Assembly: GCF_009720525.1 (NCBI RefSeq)
Contig: NZ_CP043930.1
Location: 2,081,501 to 2,145,500, forward strand
DNA: 64,000 nt
Direction of reading: 5' to 3'
Origin: Gimesia benthica
GTDB lineage: Bacteria > Planctomycetota > Planctomycetia > Planctomycetales > Planctomycetaceae
The position numbers were made by a program, and so were the translations under genes. Under the pieces are notes generated by a model, which had not been told where the DNA came from, did no database searches, and saw only the letters and a list, made by a program, of their open reading frames with translations. Of this stretch, positions 45,046-53,584 are shown one piece after another (the stretch's first letter is position 1; each line of letters starts with the position of its first letter).

Positions 45046-46467
45046 ATGCACCGATTACAACGACGCGATTTTCTCTATGGCATGGGCGCCAGCCTGGGCA
45101 CCGTCGCTTTCAATGCGCTGCTGCAGGCCGAACAGAAAACAGAGCCGAAGCAGCAGAACCTGATCGACGGACCGCCGCTCGCCCCCCGCGATCCGCATCT
45201 GAAACCGCGTGCCAAAGCCTGCATCTTTCTGTTCATGGAAGGCGGCCCCAGCCACATCGACACCTTCGATCCCAAGCCGGCCCTGGAAAAGCTGCACCTC
45301 AAGGAATTCGTCCGCGAAGACAAACAGGTCTCCGCGATGGCCAGCGGTAAACGCTACTACATTAAAAGTCCGTTTAAGCATCGTCAGGCGGGCGAATCAG
45401 GGATTTCACTCAGCGAACATTTTTCGCACCTCTCAGAAGTCGCCGACGACCTCTGCGTGTATCACGGCCTGCAGGCGGAATCGATTAACCACCCGACCGC
45501 CTGTTACCACATGAATACCGGCAACCGGTTCGGCGGTGATCCCGCGATTGGATCCTGGATGACCTACGGGCTGGGTACCGAAAATCAGAACCTGCCCGCT
45601 TTCATCGTCCTCCCCGAAGTGGCCTACCCGCAGGGAGGCGCTGCTAACTGGTCTAACGGGTTTCTGCCCGCTTACTTCCAGGGAACCGCACTCCGTTCGA
45701 CGGGCTCACCGATTCTCGACCTGAATCCACCTCCAAACGTCACCCGTGCGACCCAGCGTAAAAATCTCGATCTGCTGGCAAAGTTGAATCAGCAGGATCA
45801 GCAGCGGCATCCGCACGAAGAGGTTCTCGCAGCCCGCATGGAATCGTACGAACTTGCGTTCCGAATGCAGACCCAGGTTCCGCATATCATCAACCTCGAA
45901 TCAGAAACCCAGCAGACTCAGGACATGTACGGTCTGGGACAGAAAGAAACTGACAGCTTCGGTCGCCGCTGCCTGTTGGCACGGAAACTCGTCGAATCGG
46001 GAGTGCGTTTCGTGCAGATCTACGCTGCTGGCTGGGATTCGCATGACTTTCTGGAACGTTCTCACAAAGCCCGCATGCAGGCCGTCGATCAGCCGATTGC
46101 GGCCCTACTGAAAGACCTCAAAGCACGCGGGCTGCTGGATGAAACGCTCGTAGTCTGGACCGGGGAATTCGGTCGCTCGCCCGACAACGGTATCCGCAGT
46201 GGCAGACAGGCCGCCGGTCGGGACCATAATGCGAAAGGCATGGCCATGTGGATGGCGGGGGGTGGCGTCAAAGCCGGTCATCGCATCGGGGCCACCGACG
46301 AAATTGGCGACCATGCCGTCGAAGTCGTCAACCCGATTCGCAATCTGCATGTCACACTCGAACACATCATGGGACTCGACGACAACCAGCTGACCTACTT
46401 CCACGAAGGCCGCTTCAAGGTGCTGAGCCAGACCGGGGGCGCTGTGATTAAAGAGCTGCTCGGCTGA
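45046..46467 (+). CDS. DUF1501 protein with Tat signal
   Basis: The product is 473 residues. The N-terminus MHRLQRRDFLYGMGASLGTV carries a twin-arginine export motif (RRDFL), so the protein should be exported folded. DUF1501 (PF07394) features include KACIFLFMEGGPSHIDTFDPKP near residue 60, WDSHDF, VVWTGEFGRSPDNG and GRDHNAKGMAMWMAGGGVK, the last two resembling alkaline-phosphatase/sulfatase-superfamily metal sites. It is the constant partner of DUF1549/DUF1553 genes; the pair is separated here by only 7 bp, so co-translation is likely. A periplasmic hydrolase acting with the cytochrome-type partner is plausible but untested. Confidence 0.93.
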   Translation: MHRLQRRDFLYGMGASLGTVAFNALLQAEQKTEPKQQNLIDGPPLAPRDPHLKPRAKACIFLFMEGGPSHIDTFDPKPALEKLHLKEFVREDKQVSAMASGKRYYIKSPFKHRQAGESGISLSEHFSHLSEVADDLCVYHGLQAESINHPTACYHMNTGNRFGGDPAIGSWMTYGLGTENQNLPAFIVLPEVAYPQGGAANWSNGFLPAYFQGTALRSTGSPILDLNPPPNVTRATQRKNLDLLAKLNQQDQQRHPHEEVLAARMESYELAFRMQTQVPHIINLESETQQTQDMYGLGQKETDSFGRRCLLARKLVESGVRFVQIYAAGWDSHDFLERSHKARMQAVDQPIAALLKDLKARGLLDETLVVWTGEFGRSPDNGIRSGRQAAGRDHNAKGMAMWMAGGGVKAGHRIGATDEIGDHAVEVVNPIRNLHVTLEHIMGLDDNQLTYFHEGRFKVLSQTGGAVIKELLG

Positions 46468-46475
46468 GCAACGTT

Positions 46476-46913
46476 TCAGTCAGCCGCTATCACTTTCGTC
46501 ATGCGTTGATGCGGAATTGTCACCGAAATGAACTCATCCCCTTTCGGAATGTAGCCCAGTTTCTCATAAAAGCCAATCGCTTCCCGCCGAGCATCCAGTT
46601 CCACAACCTGGAACCCTTGCTGCACCAGACAATCTTCTACCGACTCAACCAAACGCCGACCAATCCCCTGCCCCTGACACTCACCCGACACCGCCATCTG
46701 TCTCAGCTTGGCCCTTCGCGAATCAAGAGGCACCGCGAGCACACAGGCGATCAGCTGGCCGTCCTGCTCGATACCGAAATGCAGATATTCCGATTCGGGC
46801 GACAGATCCTCCGACTGCAGATCGAGTCCCAGCGGCAGACGCAGCACCTGGTTCCGCAGCACACACGCCTGCGCATACCAGCGAGACTGAAAAGAGATCT
46901 CCAGAAAGGACAT
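46476..46913 (-). CDS. GNAT-family N-acetyltransferase
   Basis: The product is 145 residues from the ATG at 46913. An ATG at 46931, whose A is the last base of the upstream TGA stop (TGATG), would add six and would fit translational coupling. The acetyl-CoA-binding motif A reads LRQMAVSGECQGQGIGRRLV, followed by FYEKLGYIPKGDEF, both GNAT hallmarks. The N-terminal part, LEISFQSRWYAQACVLRNQV, resembles ElaA/YjcF-like small acetyltransferases. The substrate is unknown. It lies directly downstream of the Na/Pi symporter on the same strand and probably shares its mRNA. Confidence 0.88.
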   Translation of the reverse strand: MSFLEISFQSRWYAQACVLRNQVLRLPLGLDLQSEDLSPESEYLHFGIEQDGQLIACVLAVPLDSRRAKLRQMAVSGECQGQGIGRRLVESVEDCLVQQGFQVVELDARREAIGFYEKLGYIPKGDEFISVTIPHQRMTKVIAAD

Positions 46914-46930
46914 TGATTTACAGCTCCACA

Positions 46931-48577
46931 TCAGGCTTGAGGTTCGGTATCCGCAATTTTTTTCTCCTCGTCGGGTTCGATGTCCGACTGATCATTGATG
47001 ATCCGCGCACTTTGCAGGTGATGCACCGTTCTCCAGAGATGGTAACTGATGCGATACAGCCAGCGGTAGGAGTCCAACTGATTAAGTACATATTCAAAAT
47101 CGTCCCCCGAACGGGACGCGGCCTCAGTAAACCGGCGGCGGACCGACTTCTGGTCCTGATCCAGTTCGCGCGCACAGTCTTCCAGCGGCTGCTCGTCCAT
47201 TAATTCATTGCGATCCTCGAACGCCGTTTCAGTCTCAACGAACAGTTTCGTCAGCCGCTGCACGACCTTTTGCAGATCTTCCACATCAACAGTCGCGTCC
47301 AGTCGCTCGATTTCGTTGAAGCGTCTTGTGAGACGTCGAATGTGGTCCAATGCCAGCACGACTTCCTGATAACTGCGTAACGTCTGCGAATCTGATTTCG
47401 ACACATTGATTCGCCTCAGGTAATCTTCCGTGATTGTCAACGTCTCATGTGTCTGTTCCGTCATCGAAGAAATATCTGCCCGGTCTGCTTCATCGGTAAA
47501 CAACCCGTGAAACAGATGCAGCACATCCTGAAAAACTTCGGTTAACGTCGAGCGCGACGCTTCAATCGCCACGTTGGGAGTCTGGATGAATGACTCTTCC
47601 AGGCGTTCCACCTGGTCGTTCACCGCATCAGGCACCAGCCAGCAGAGGACGCGAATCACCTGGCTGGATAACGGAGCCAGCATCAGGATCCCCACCAGAT
47701 TAAACAGGCTGTGAAAGAGAACCAGTCCGATTTCCGGGGAGAAACGATTCCCCTGGTTCACGTAAGATTGCCAGACCCACATATAGAGCGGAATCAGCAA
47801 GTAAGCCACACAGGAGGTCGTTGTATTAAAGAGAACATGCGCAAATGCGGTTCGTCGCGCCGTCACGGAACCTCCCAGCGTGGCGATCACCGCGGTGACG
47901 GTTGTCCCCATATCGAAACCGACCACCATCGCGACCCCCTGCGTCAGCGAAATCGTACCAGTATGCACGGCGGTAATTGCCATCGCCATTCCCGCGCTGG
48001 ACGACTGCGTGACCATGGAGATCCCCATGCCAATCAAAATCAACAGGACTCGCCCCAGCCAGTCATCTGCGGGAAACGATTTCGGCGTGACCGTATCCGT
48101 CAGTCCGGACATCCCGGCCTGCATGTTATCAATGCCGACAAAGATCAGACCAAAGCCGGCCAGCGCGAAACCGATCATCCCGACCCGCTTGCGGGCAAAC
48201 ATGTACATCAGGGTTCCGACCAGAATCAGGGGAAAAGCGATCTGTCCCAGCTTCAATTTGAAACCGAAGACCGCCACGATCCAGCCCGTCATGGTTGTGC
48301 CCAGATTGGCACCAAAGATGATCCCCAGCGACTGTGATAAAGAGAGCAGCCCCGCACTCGCAAAACCCACGGCGGTGACCGTGGTGGCACTTGAGGATTG
48401 CAGTACAGCCGTCACAACCGCACCGGTAGCAATTCCGCTGGGCAGATTCTTCGTAAACTTCGCGATCATCCGGCGGATCGTATCGCCCGCCAGTTCCTTC
48501 AGACCGCTGGTCAGGATGACCATCCCCAGCAGGAACAGCCCCAGGCCTCCAAGTGCATTGAGAATCTCTAAACCCAT
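46931..48577 (-). CDS. Na+/phosphate cotransporter family protein with PhoU-like tail
   Basis: The product is 548 residues from the ATG at 48577; a longer frame from 48598 adds seven. It has two inverted Na/Pi-cotransporter repeats (PF02690): LQSSSATTVTAVGFASAGLL near residue 60 and VTQSSSAGMAMAITAVH near 200, each with the QSSS motif of the substrate site. About eight hydrophobic helices reach residue 330. The C-terminal 200 residues are helical and charged, as in PhoU-like domains (LTEVFQDVLHLFHGLF, LRSYQEVVLALDHIRRL). The protein probably imports phosphate with sodium. No pho-box was identified. It is upstream of the GNAT gene with a one-base overlap if that gene starts at 46931. Confidence 0.92.
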   Translation of the reverse strand: MGLEILNALGGLGLFLLGMVILTSGLKELAGDTIRRMIAKFTKNLPSGIATGAVVTAVLQSSSATTVTAVGFASAGLLSLSQSLGIIFGANLGTTMTGWIVAVFGFKLKLGQIAFPLILVGTLMYMFARKRVGMIGFALAGFGLIFVGIDNMQAGMSGLTDTVTPKSFPADDWLGRVLLILIGMGISMVTQSSSAGMAMAITAVHTGTISLTQGVAMVVGFDMGTTVTAVIATLGGSVTARRTAFAHVLFNTTTSCVAYLLIPLYMWVWQSYVNQGNRFSPEIGLVLFHSLFNLVGILMLAPLSSQVIRVLCWLVPDAVNDQVERLEESFIQTPNVAIEASRSTLTEVFQDVLHLFHGLFTDEADRADISSMTEQTHETLTITEDYLRRINVSKSDSQTLRSYQEVVLALDHIRRLTRRFNEIERLDATVDVEDLQKVVQRLTKLFVETETAFEDRNELMDEQPLEDCARELDQDQKSVRRRFTEAASRSGDDFEYVLNQLDSYRWLYRISYHLWRTVHHLQSARIINDQSDIEPDEEKKIADTEPQA

Positions 48578-48689
48578 AGATCGTCCGGCGGTGCCCAATC
48601 AAAGCGCGTTATTCAGACTCAGCTGATTCCAGTTCATTTGAATCAGCTATTCTATCACAAAACACGATCAGATCGAGGCTGTTTTCCGT

Positions 48690-49493
48690 CTACCAGGCGG
48701 TCCAGCCACCATCGACCAGCAGGTTCTGGCCTGTGATATAACTGCTCGCCTCGCTCGCCAGGAAGACGACTGCTCCCTTCAGTTCGGCCGGTGACCCCAT
48801 GCGGCCCATCGGACTGTGCTCGCTCAATCTCTCGGCCAGGCCCGCGGGTGCTTTTTCAGAGGGAAACGGTCCCGGGCTCAGGCAGTTGACCCGTACGCCA
48901 TCTTTGGCCCAGTAGACCGACAGATGCCGCGTCTGATGAATCAGTCCTCCCTTCATCGTGTGATAGGCCACGGGACTGGCTGCACAGATCCCCTCGTACG
49001 CTTCAGGATAAGAACCGACCACGCCGTACATCGAACCGATCATGATCACGCTTCCCCGGGCTTCTCGCGCGACGAGGTGATCACGCAATTTGCGGGCCAG
49101 CAGAAAATAGCCGGTCGCATTCTGCAGGTGACGGTTAAACGCATCCGCAGTCACATTCCGCCAGTCTTCCCCCACCGGGTCATTGCCGTTATTCACCAAC
49201 ACGTCGATCTGCCCGGCTGCTTCCAGAGCTGCTGCAAACCCCTCTTCAATCGAATCGGCTTCCATATGATCCAGGGCGACTCCCAGGTGCCCCACACCGT
49301 TAGGATCGGGTAGTTCCGAAGCCGTCTGCTCAGCCCGTTCCTGGCTGCGGCTGCTGACCACCAGCCGTGCCCCGGCTTCGGCCAGTCCCCGCGACATCGC
49401 ACCTCCGAGGTAACCACTCGCACCGGAGATTAAAATCGTCTTGCCGGTAAGATCAAACAGCTGCTGTATCGTGGGTTCATCACTTGGTTGCAT
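48690..49493 (-). CDS. Short-chain dehydrogenase/reductase
   Basis: The product is 267 residues from the ATG at 49493, with AGGA upstream; the frame from 49559 adds 22 unsupported residues. It is a classical SDR: LTGKTILISGASGYLGGAMS gives the nucleotide motif (here GxxxGxxGG-like), VLVNNGND the NNAG-like motif, and YHTMKGG the catalytic YxxxK, with the serine in IMIGSMYG. The end GQNLLVDGGWTAW is canonical for FabG-like enzymes. It follows the Gfo/Idh/MocA gene by 28 bp on the same strand. Such pairs occur in surface-sugar or sialic-acid-like biosynthesis loci and in inositol-type catabolism; the precise path is not determined. Confidence 0.92.
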   Translation of the reverse strand: MQPSDEPTIQQLFDLTGKTILISGASGYLGGAMSRGLAEAGARLVVSSRSQERAEQTASELPDPNGVGHLGVALDHMEADSIEEGFAAALEAAGQIDVLVNNGNDPVGEDWRNVTADAFNRHLQNATGYFLLARKLRDHLVAREARGSVIMIGSMYGVVGSYPEAYEGICAASPVAYHTMKGGLIHQTRHLSVYWAKDGVRVNCLSPGPFPSEKAPAGLAERLSEHSPMGRMGSPAELKGAVVFLASEASSYITGQNLLVDGGWTAW

Positions 49494-49521
49494 AACGAAT
49501 CCTGTTTTCAGGTAGAAAAAC

Positions 49522-50535
49522 TCAATGTGTAAGGTAGTGCGCCGGTTCGACCCAGGCACGCTGTTCGACAGATTCCAGAATCGAAAGATTTACCGCCAGC
49601 GTCTGCAGTCCTTCTTCCAGCGAACAGAGCGGCGGACAGAAATCATCGAGATAATCGAGAAAGGCACTCGCCTGTCGCGAAAAGAGTGTGTCCCGTTCCA
49701 GCGTTTCCTGGTAACCGACGACCCACTCCCCCTCCGGCTCAGTAACGTGACGATACCAGCTTTTCTGATACTCAAATCGGAGCATGCCCCGTTCGCAGAT
49801 CACAGTAATACTCGATTCATTGGCCGGTTGATGCTGATTCAGACTGAAGTTGCCCAGTACACTTCCCTGGCGGGTAATTACGTGTACGGTGTCTTCCACG
49901 TCCACACCTTCCAGCACCTGATGTGCGTAATCCGCCACCAGGGCTTTGACCGGTCCCACCAGGTATTCGCCAGCATTCATCGAATGCGTCAACGCATCCT
50001 GCACCGCCCCTCCACCGGTCGCGCGCGACTTGTAATAGATGTCGCGATACGCGGGCCGATAGGTGGGAAAGTTCTGACCGGAAACCACAACCAGTTCTAC
50101 GGGTTTGCCATAGCGGCCCGTATCCAGATCAGCCTTCATCGCTGCCAGCGCGGGATGAGCGCGATAGACATAAGCGATTCCCGCTTTTTTCTGTTTCTCT
50201 TTCAGCAGCTTCTGCAGATCGGCTACACCGTCCACCGACGTGCTCAGGGGCTTTTCGATGAACACGTCCAAACCCGCTTCAACGACCCGTTGCGCCATTT
50301 GAATATGCAGGTGCGCTGGAGTCGCGATGACCGCAAAGTCATGTGGCTCCGCCAGTGCCGAGTCCAGATCCGCATACTGAGTTTTCACAGAATATCGCTC
50401 GGCGACCTGCTGGCGCAGGTCGGAGTTCAGTTCACAAATCGAGATATCGACACGGTCCGTCGCCTGGAAACAGCGCAGATGCCGTTCTCCAATTGAACCG
50501 ACTCCGACTACCAGTAATCGTCTACGCTCTTTCAT
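49522..50535 (-). CDS. Gfo/Idh/MocA-family oxidoreductase
   Basis: The product is 337 residues. An N-terminal Rossmann fold (RRLLVVGVGSIGERHLRCF, residues 4-22) is followed by ATPAHLH and FIEKPLSTS (EKP near 95), the hallmark of NAD(P)-dependent sugar or inositol dehydrogenases. The C-terminal alpha/beta domain (from about 125) includes GGGAVQDALTHSMNAGEYLVG, which carries the histidine expected in the active site. No signal peptide is present, so it is cytosolic. It is the first gene of a two-gene unit with the SDR. The substrate is probably a sugar or a sugar-like acid, by family. Confidence 0.93.
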   Translation of the reverse strand: MKERRRLLVVGVGSIGERHLRCFQATDRVDISICELNSDLRQQVAERYSVKTQYADLDSALAEPHDFAVIATPAHLHIQMAQRVVEAGLDVFIEKPLSTSVDGVADLQKLLKEKQKKAGIAYVYRAHPALAAMKADLDTGRYGKPVELVVVSGQNFPTYRPAYRDIYYKSRATGGGAVQDALTHSMNAGEYLVGPVKALVADYAHQVLEGVDVEDTVHVITRQGSVLGNFSLNQHQPANESSITVICERGMLRFEYQKSWYRHVTEPEGEWVVGYQETLERDTLFSRQASAFLDYLDDFCPPLCSLEEGLQTLAVNLSILESVEQRAWVEPAHYLTH

Positions 50536-50725
50536 GATTTACTTCTCAGGAACCAGAGGGGCGGGAGCAAGCGCATTTCGCAGAAACTCAGAACTCGATT
50601 GGGGGCAACTCTACCTGTATCATAAGACAGTCAGCGAACCGGGCAATGAATCTCTGGTGAAAAATCAGGAAAGTCGACGAGAGAACCCGGTCGACCTTCC
50701 TGAGCGAATCGCAAGTGAATTTACA

Positions 50726-52198
50726 TTATTTCACGAACTGCAGTGAATACAGATCGGCATCTTTCATCACAAACTTCAGGCGTACCGGTTTGCCACTGAG
50801 TGAAGAGACATCGGAGCCCCCTTTCCAGGTGACGATCCGATTGATCTCGTTTCCGATCTGCTCACGTGCATCAGCGAGAGTGAAACCGGGAATCGGCTTA
50901 CCGTTTTCATCCTGGATCTCGACTTTGATGCCTCCTGCTGCAGACGTCGAAAAGTTGATCGACAGTTCAGAGCCGTCAAAAGTCAGCGGCTTCGTTACTA
51001 ATTCCCCGCCGGCATAGTCAGCCCGTACGGAAGCAAAACCATCCAGACGCAGCGAATAGCGACGCAAATGCGCGGTAGGCTGCGCATAATCCTGATTCAC
51101 ATACACCGACATTTCTGCCGGCCCGGTCTGAACCACGTTCAATGCAGGATAGTTCGTCCGAGAGACCCAGTTCTGAGCGCCGATGCCCCCGGTGATGAAT
51201 CCACTCAGAAAAGTACGATCATACATGTTACCGCCGCGAGTCGTCATCAGAATCGCATCGGACGTATCTTTGAAGTAGCGGGGATGCACGCCGATTTTTT
51301 CTGCTTGCTCATCGGTCAGCACCTGCCGCCCGGGCATGAAGCGGGCCGCGACAGCCAGATAAATATGAGGTGCCCGGAAATAGGGATGGGTCTGATTGGT
51401 ATAGAGATGTTCGATCGGCGATTTGTCGCCCCGATGCGTGTATTCCATCAGCACCGGTTCGGACCAGTGAATGAAATCGTCACTCTCAGTCCGGGCAATC
51501 CGACGGAGTTTATCTTTGAACACCCGGAAGTAGCTGATGTATTTTTTCTCCACCGGGGACCAGAACGCGACGTTCTGAGAATCAAACATATAAGGAAACG
51601 GCACCATCTCTTTGGAGATCACGGTTCCCGCAGGATGCTGTTTCCAGTGAATCCCGTCCGGCGAAGTGAACGCGACCAGGCCGCTTTTCATCGTCCCGCC
51701 CAGCGCCTTGTAGCGTTCCGACTCAGGAACTCCAGGGCGTGTATCCAGGAACGGGCTGAGATTATGCGTCATCGGAGCCGCGTCAGCCAGGATGATGTTG
51801 TTCTTTTTGAAACCCTGCTTTTCGAACAGAGAAAACTCGGGCTTGGTCCAGTGAATCCCATCCTTCGATTCCGCATAGCAGTAGACTTCTCCGGTGTCGC
51901 CGTCCGCTCCCGCCTGGGGGCGTCCCCGGTAGTAAGCGCGATACAGGTCGCCATCTTTAATGATCGTGCAGTATCCGCAGAACAGTCCTTCCCATGGCTT
52001 ATCGAATTTCAGAACGACGCCTTCATCAACAGGCTGATGCAGTCGCAGGCTCACGTTTTTCATTTTGCCGATCAGATAGTCATCCACAAACAGCTCGCGG
52101 TGATCCCCGATCGGGAGCGGCTTTTTCTCGCCTGCCTGCAGGCCGACAACATTCAGACTTCCCACAAAAAACAGCATGAACAGCAGCAATGGTCTCAT
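50726..52198 (-). CDS. Secreted propeller protein, glycosidase-like, unknown substrate
   Basis: The product is 490 residues with a signal peptide (about 1-22) and a GGGAG ribosome site. The mature part begins PIGDHRELFVDDYLIGKM and has repeated blade motifs, YCTIIKDGDLYRAYYRGRP, YAESKDGIHWTKPEF and FTSPDGIHWKQHP, typical of GH32/GH43/GH130-like five-bladed propellers. The family is frequent in planctomycetes and usually annotated as hypothetical. The C-terminal 110 residues form a beta domain (YSLRLDGFASVRADYAGGEL). It is divergent from the GntR-LacI regulator, whose candidate operator lies in the shared 190-bp promoter region, so it may be controlled by it. Confidence 0.75.
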   Translation of the reverse strand: MRPLLLFMLFFVGSLNVVGLQAGEKKPLPIGDHRELFVDDYLIGKMKNVSLRLHQPVDEGVVLKFDKPWEGLFCGYCTIIKDGDLYRAYYRGRPQAGADGDTGEVYCYAESKDGIHWTKPEFSLFEKQGFKKNNIILADAAPMTHNLSPFLDTRPGVPESERYKALGGTMKSGLVAFTSPDGIHWKQHPAGTVISKEMVPFPYMFDSQNVAFWSPVEKKYISYFRVFKDKLRRIARTESDDFIHWSEPVLMEYTHRGDKSPIEHLYTNQTHPYFRAPHIYLAVAARFMPGRQVLTDEQAEKIGVHPRYFKDTSDAILMTTRGGNMYDRTFLSGFITGGIGAQNWVSRTNYPALNVVQTGPAEMSVYVNQDYAQPTAHLRRYSLRLDGFASVRADYAGGELVTKPLTFDGSELSINFSTSAAGGIKVEIQDENGKPIPGFTLADAREQIGNEINRIVTWKGGSDVSSLSGKPVRLKFVMKDADLYSLQFVK

Positions 52199-52313
52199 GT
52201 GAATCTCCCGTCTCCTGAAAAGACATCTTGTATCTTTAGAAAAGCATTCCTGTCTGGCACCAATTCAGATTATTGACATTACGAGTATATGCATTGTTGA
52301 CACCACACAAACA

Positions 52314-52338
52314 ACTTGTATCATATTTAAATACAAGT
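52314..52338. promoter_or_regulatory. Candidate operator for the GntR-LacI regulator
   Basis: A perfect 8-bp inverted repeat ACTTGTAT-9 nt-ATACAAGT lies 50 bp before the regulator start and 115 bp before the divergent propeller gene. A half site CTTGTAT occurs again at 52227-52233. TTGTA/TACAA arms resemble those bound by AraR-like GntR proteins. Confidence 0.6.
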
Positions 52339-52388
52339 AACGTCAAACCCTGCTTTTTTCAACCCTGATCTGAGAAATTCTCGCGGCC

Positions 52389-53549
52389 ATGACAGCACGT
52401 GCCCCGGATTCACAACAGACCAGCCCTGCAACCTCGCTCCCCGGCAAGCAGCGCCCGAAATACCTGCAGCTGGTGGAACAGCTCATGGAGCAGATTACGC
52501 AGGGCGAACTCAAGCCCGGAGCCGCACTGCCCTCGGAGCACCAGCTCTGTGAAACGCATCAGCTGGCGCGAACCACTGTCCGTAATGCGATGCAACTGCT
52601 CGAAGAACAGGGCTGGATCAACCGCATTCACGGCAAAGGTTCGTTCGTCAGTACGAAACCGCCGATCCCCATTAAACAGCAGCTCGATATTTTCGCTTTC
52701 GTACTCCCGGAAGTGCGTACCGGCTTTTATCCGTCATTGCAGCGGAGTTTCGAACAGGCAGCCGCCCTCACCCAGAACCAGGTGCTCGTCTGCTGCACGG
52801 AAAATAAAGTCGACATGCAGGGCAATACGATCCTGCAACTCATCGACAAACACGTTGCCGGTGTGGCCCTGGTCCCCGCGACCGTTCCCCCGACCCCCGC
52901 GTACCAGGTGCGACAACTGCAACAGCATGGCATTCCCGTTGTCTTCTGCCACCGGGACGTCGAAGGTATTCAGGCCCCCCTGCTTTCCATCCCCTTCCGT
53001 GAAGTCGGTCTGCTCGCCGGACAGACACTGCTGGAACAGGGACATCGTTCGATCGCGCTGTTTTCCCCCCACCGTGCCACCGCCTCGATTGAATACGAAA
53101 CCGGACTCCGCGAAGCCCTGGCTACCAGTCCTGATTCTTGTCCGGAACCGTTCATCTTTCACGGCCCCAGTTCGCAGCTGCATCCGATTGACTATGAACC
53201 GGATCTTCTCAACACCCTGGAGCTCATGTTCCAGCGTCCCGATCCCCCCACGGCGATCTTCGCGACCTTCGACTCACTGGCCGAGCTGATTTACCTGCTG
53301 CTCGGCAAACTGGGAAAGCGCGTTCCGGAAGACGTCTCCCTGCTCGGGTTTGGTGGCACGGTCCGCCATGGCGCAATCCAGAGCCGGCTCTCTTCAATCA
53401 CTGTCGATGAAGTCGCCATTGGTAGAAAAGCAGCTGAGCTGCTGACCCAGATGAAACAGGGAGAACTTCCCATCGATTCTGCGGAAGTATTTCCCATGCC
53501 CATTAACACCAGCGCCGGACAGACACTGGGACCACCCCCAGCTCAATAA
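52389..53549 (+). CDS. GntR-HTH / LacI-type sugar-binding transcription regulator
   Basis: The product is 386 residues. Residues 22-95 are a GntR-type winged helix (YLQLVEQLMEQITQGELKPG, LPSEHQLCETHQLARTTVRN, GWINRIHGKGSFV). The rest is a periplasmic-binding-protein-like effector domain as in LacI/AraR (TILQLIDKHVAGVALVP, GHRSIALFSPHRATASIEYE, DVSLLGFGG). This hybrid is the AraR architecture, which senses a sugar. The gene is divergent from the secreted propeller gene and upstream of an M14 peptidase and a sialidase-like gene on its own strand, 35 and 30 bp apart, so it probably controls some or all of them. The effector is unknown. Confidence 0.92.
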   Translation: MTARAPDSQQTSPATSLPGKQRPKYLQLVEQLMEQITQGELKPGAALPSEHQLCETHQLARTTVRNAMQLLEEQGWINRIHGKGSFVSTKPPIPIKQQLDIFAFVLPEVRTGFYPSLQRSFEQAAALTQNQVLVCCTENKVDMQGNTILQLIDKHVAGVALVPATVPPTPAYQVRQLQQHGIPVVFCHRDVEGIQAPLLSIPFREVGLLAGQTLLEQGHRSIALFSPHRATASIEYETGLREALATSPDSCPEPFIFHGPSSQLHPIDYEPDLLNTLELMFQRPDPPTAIFATFDSLAELIYLLLGKLGKRVPEDVSLLGFGGTVRHGAIQSRLSSITVDEVAIGRKAAELLTQMKQGELPIDSAEVFPMPINTSAGQTLGPPPAQ

Positions 53550-53584
53550 CAATTCCCCAACTTCGCCCCGATGAGGCCTCAACC

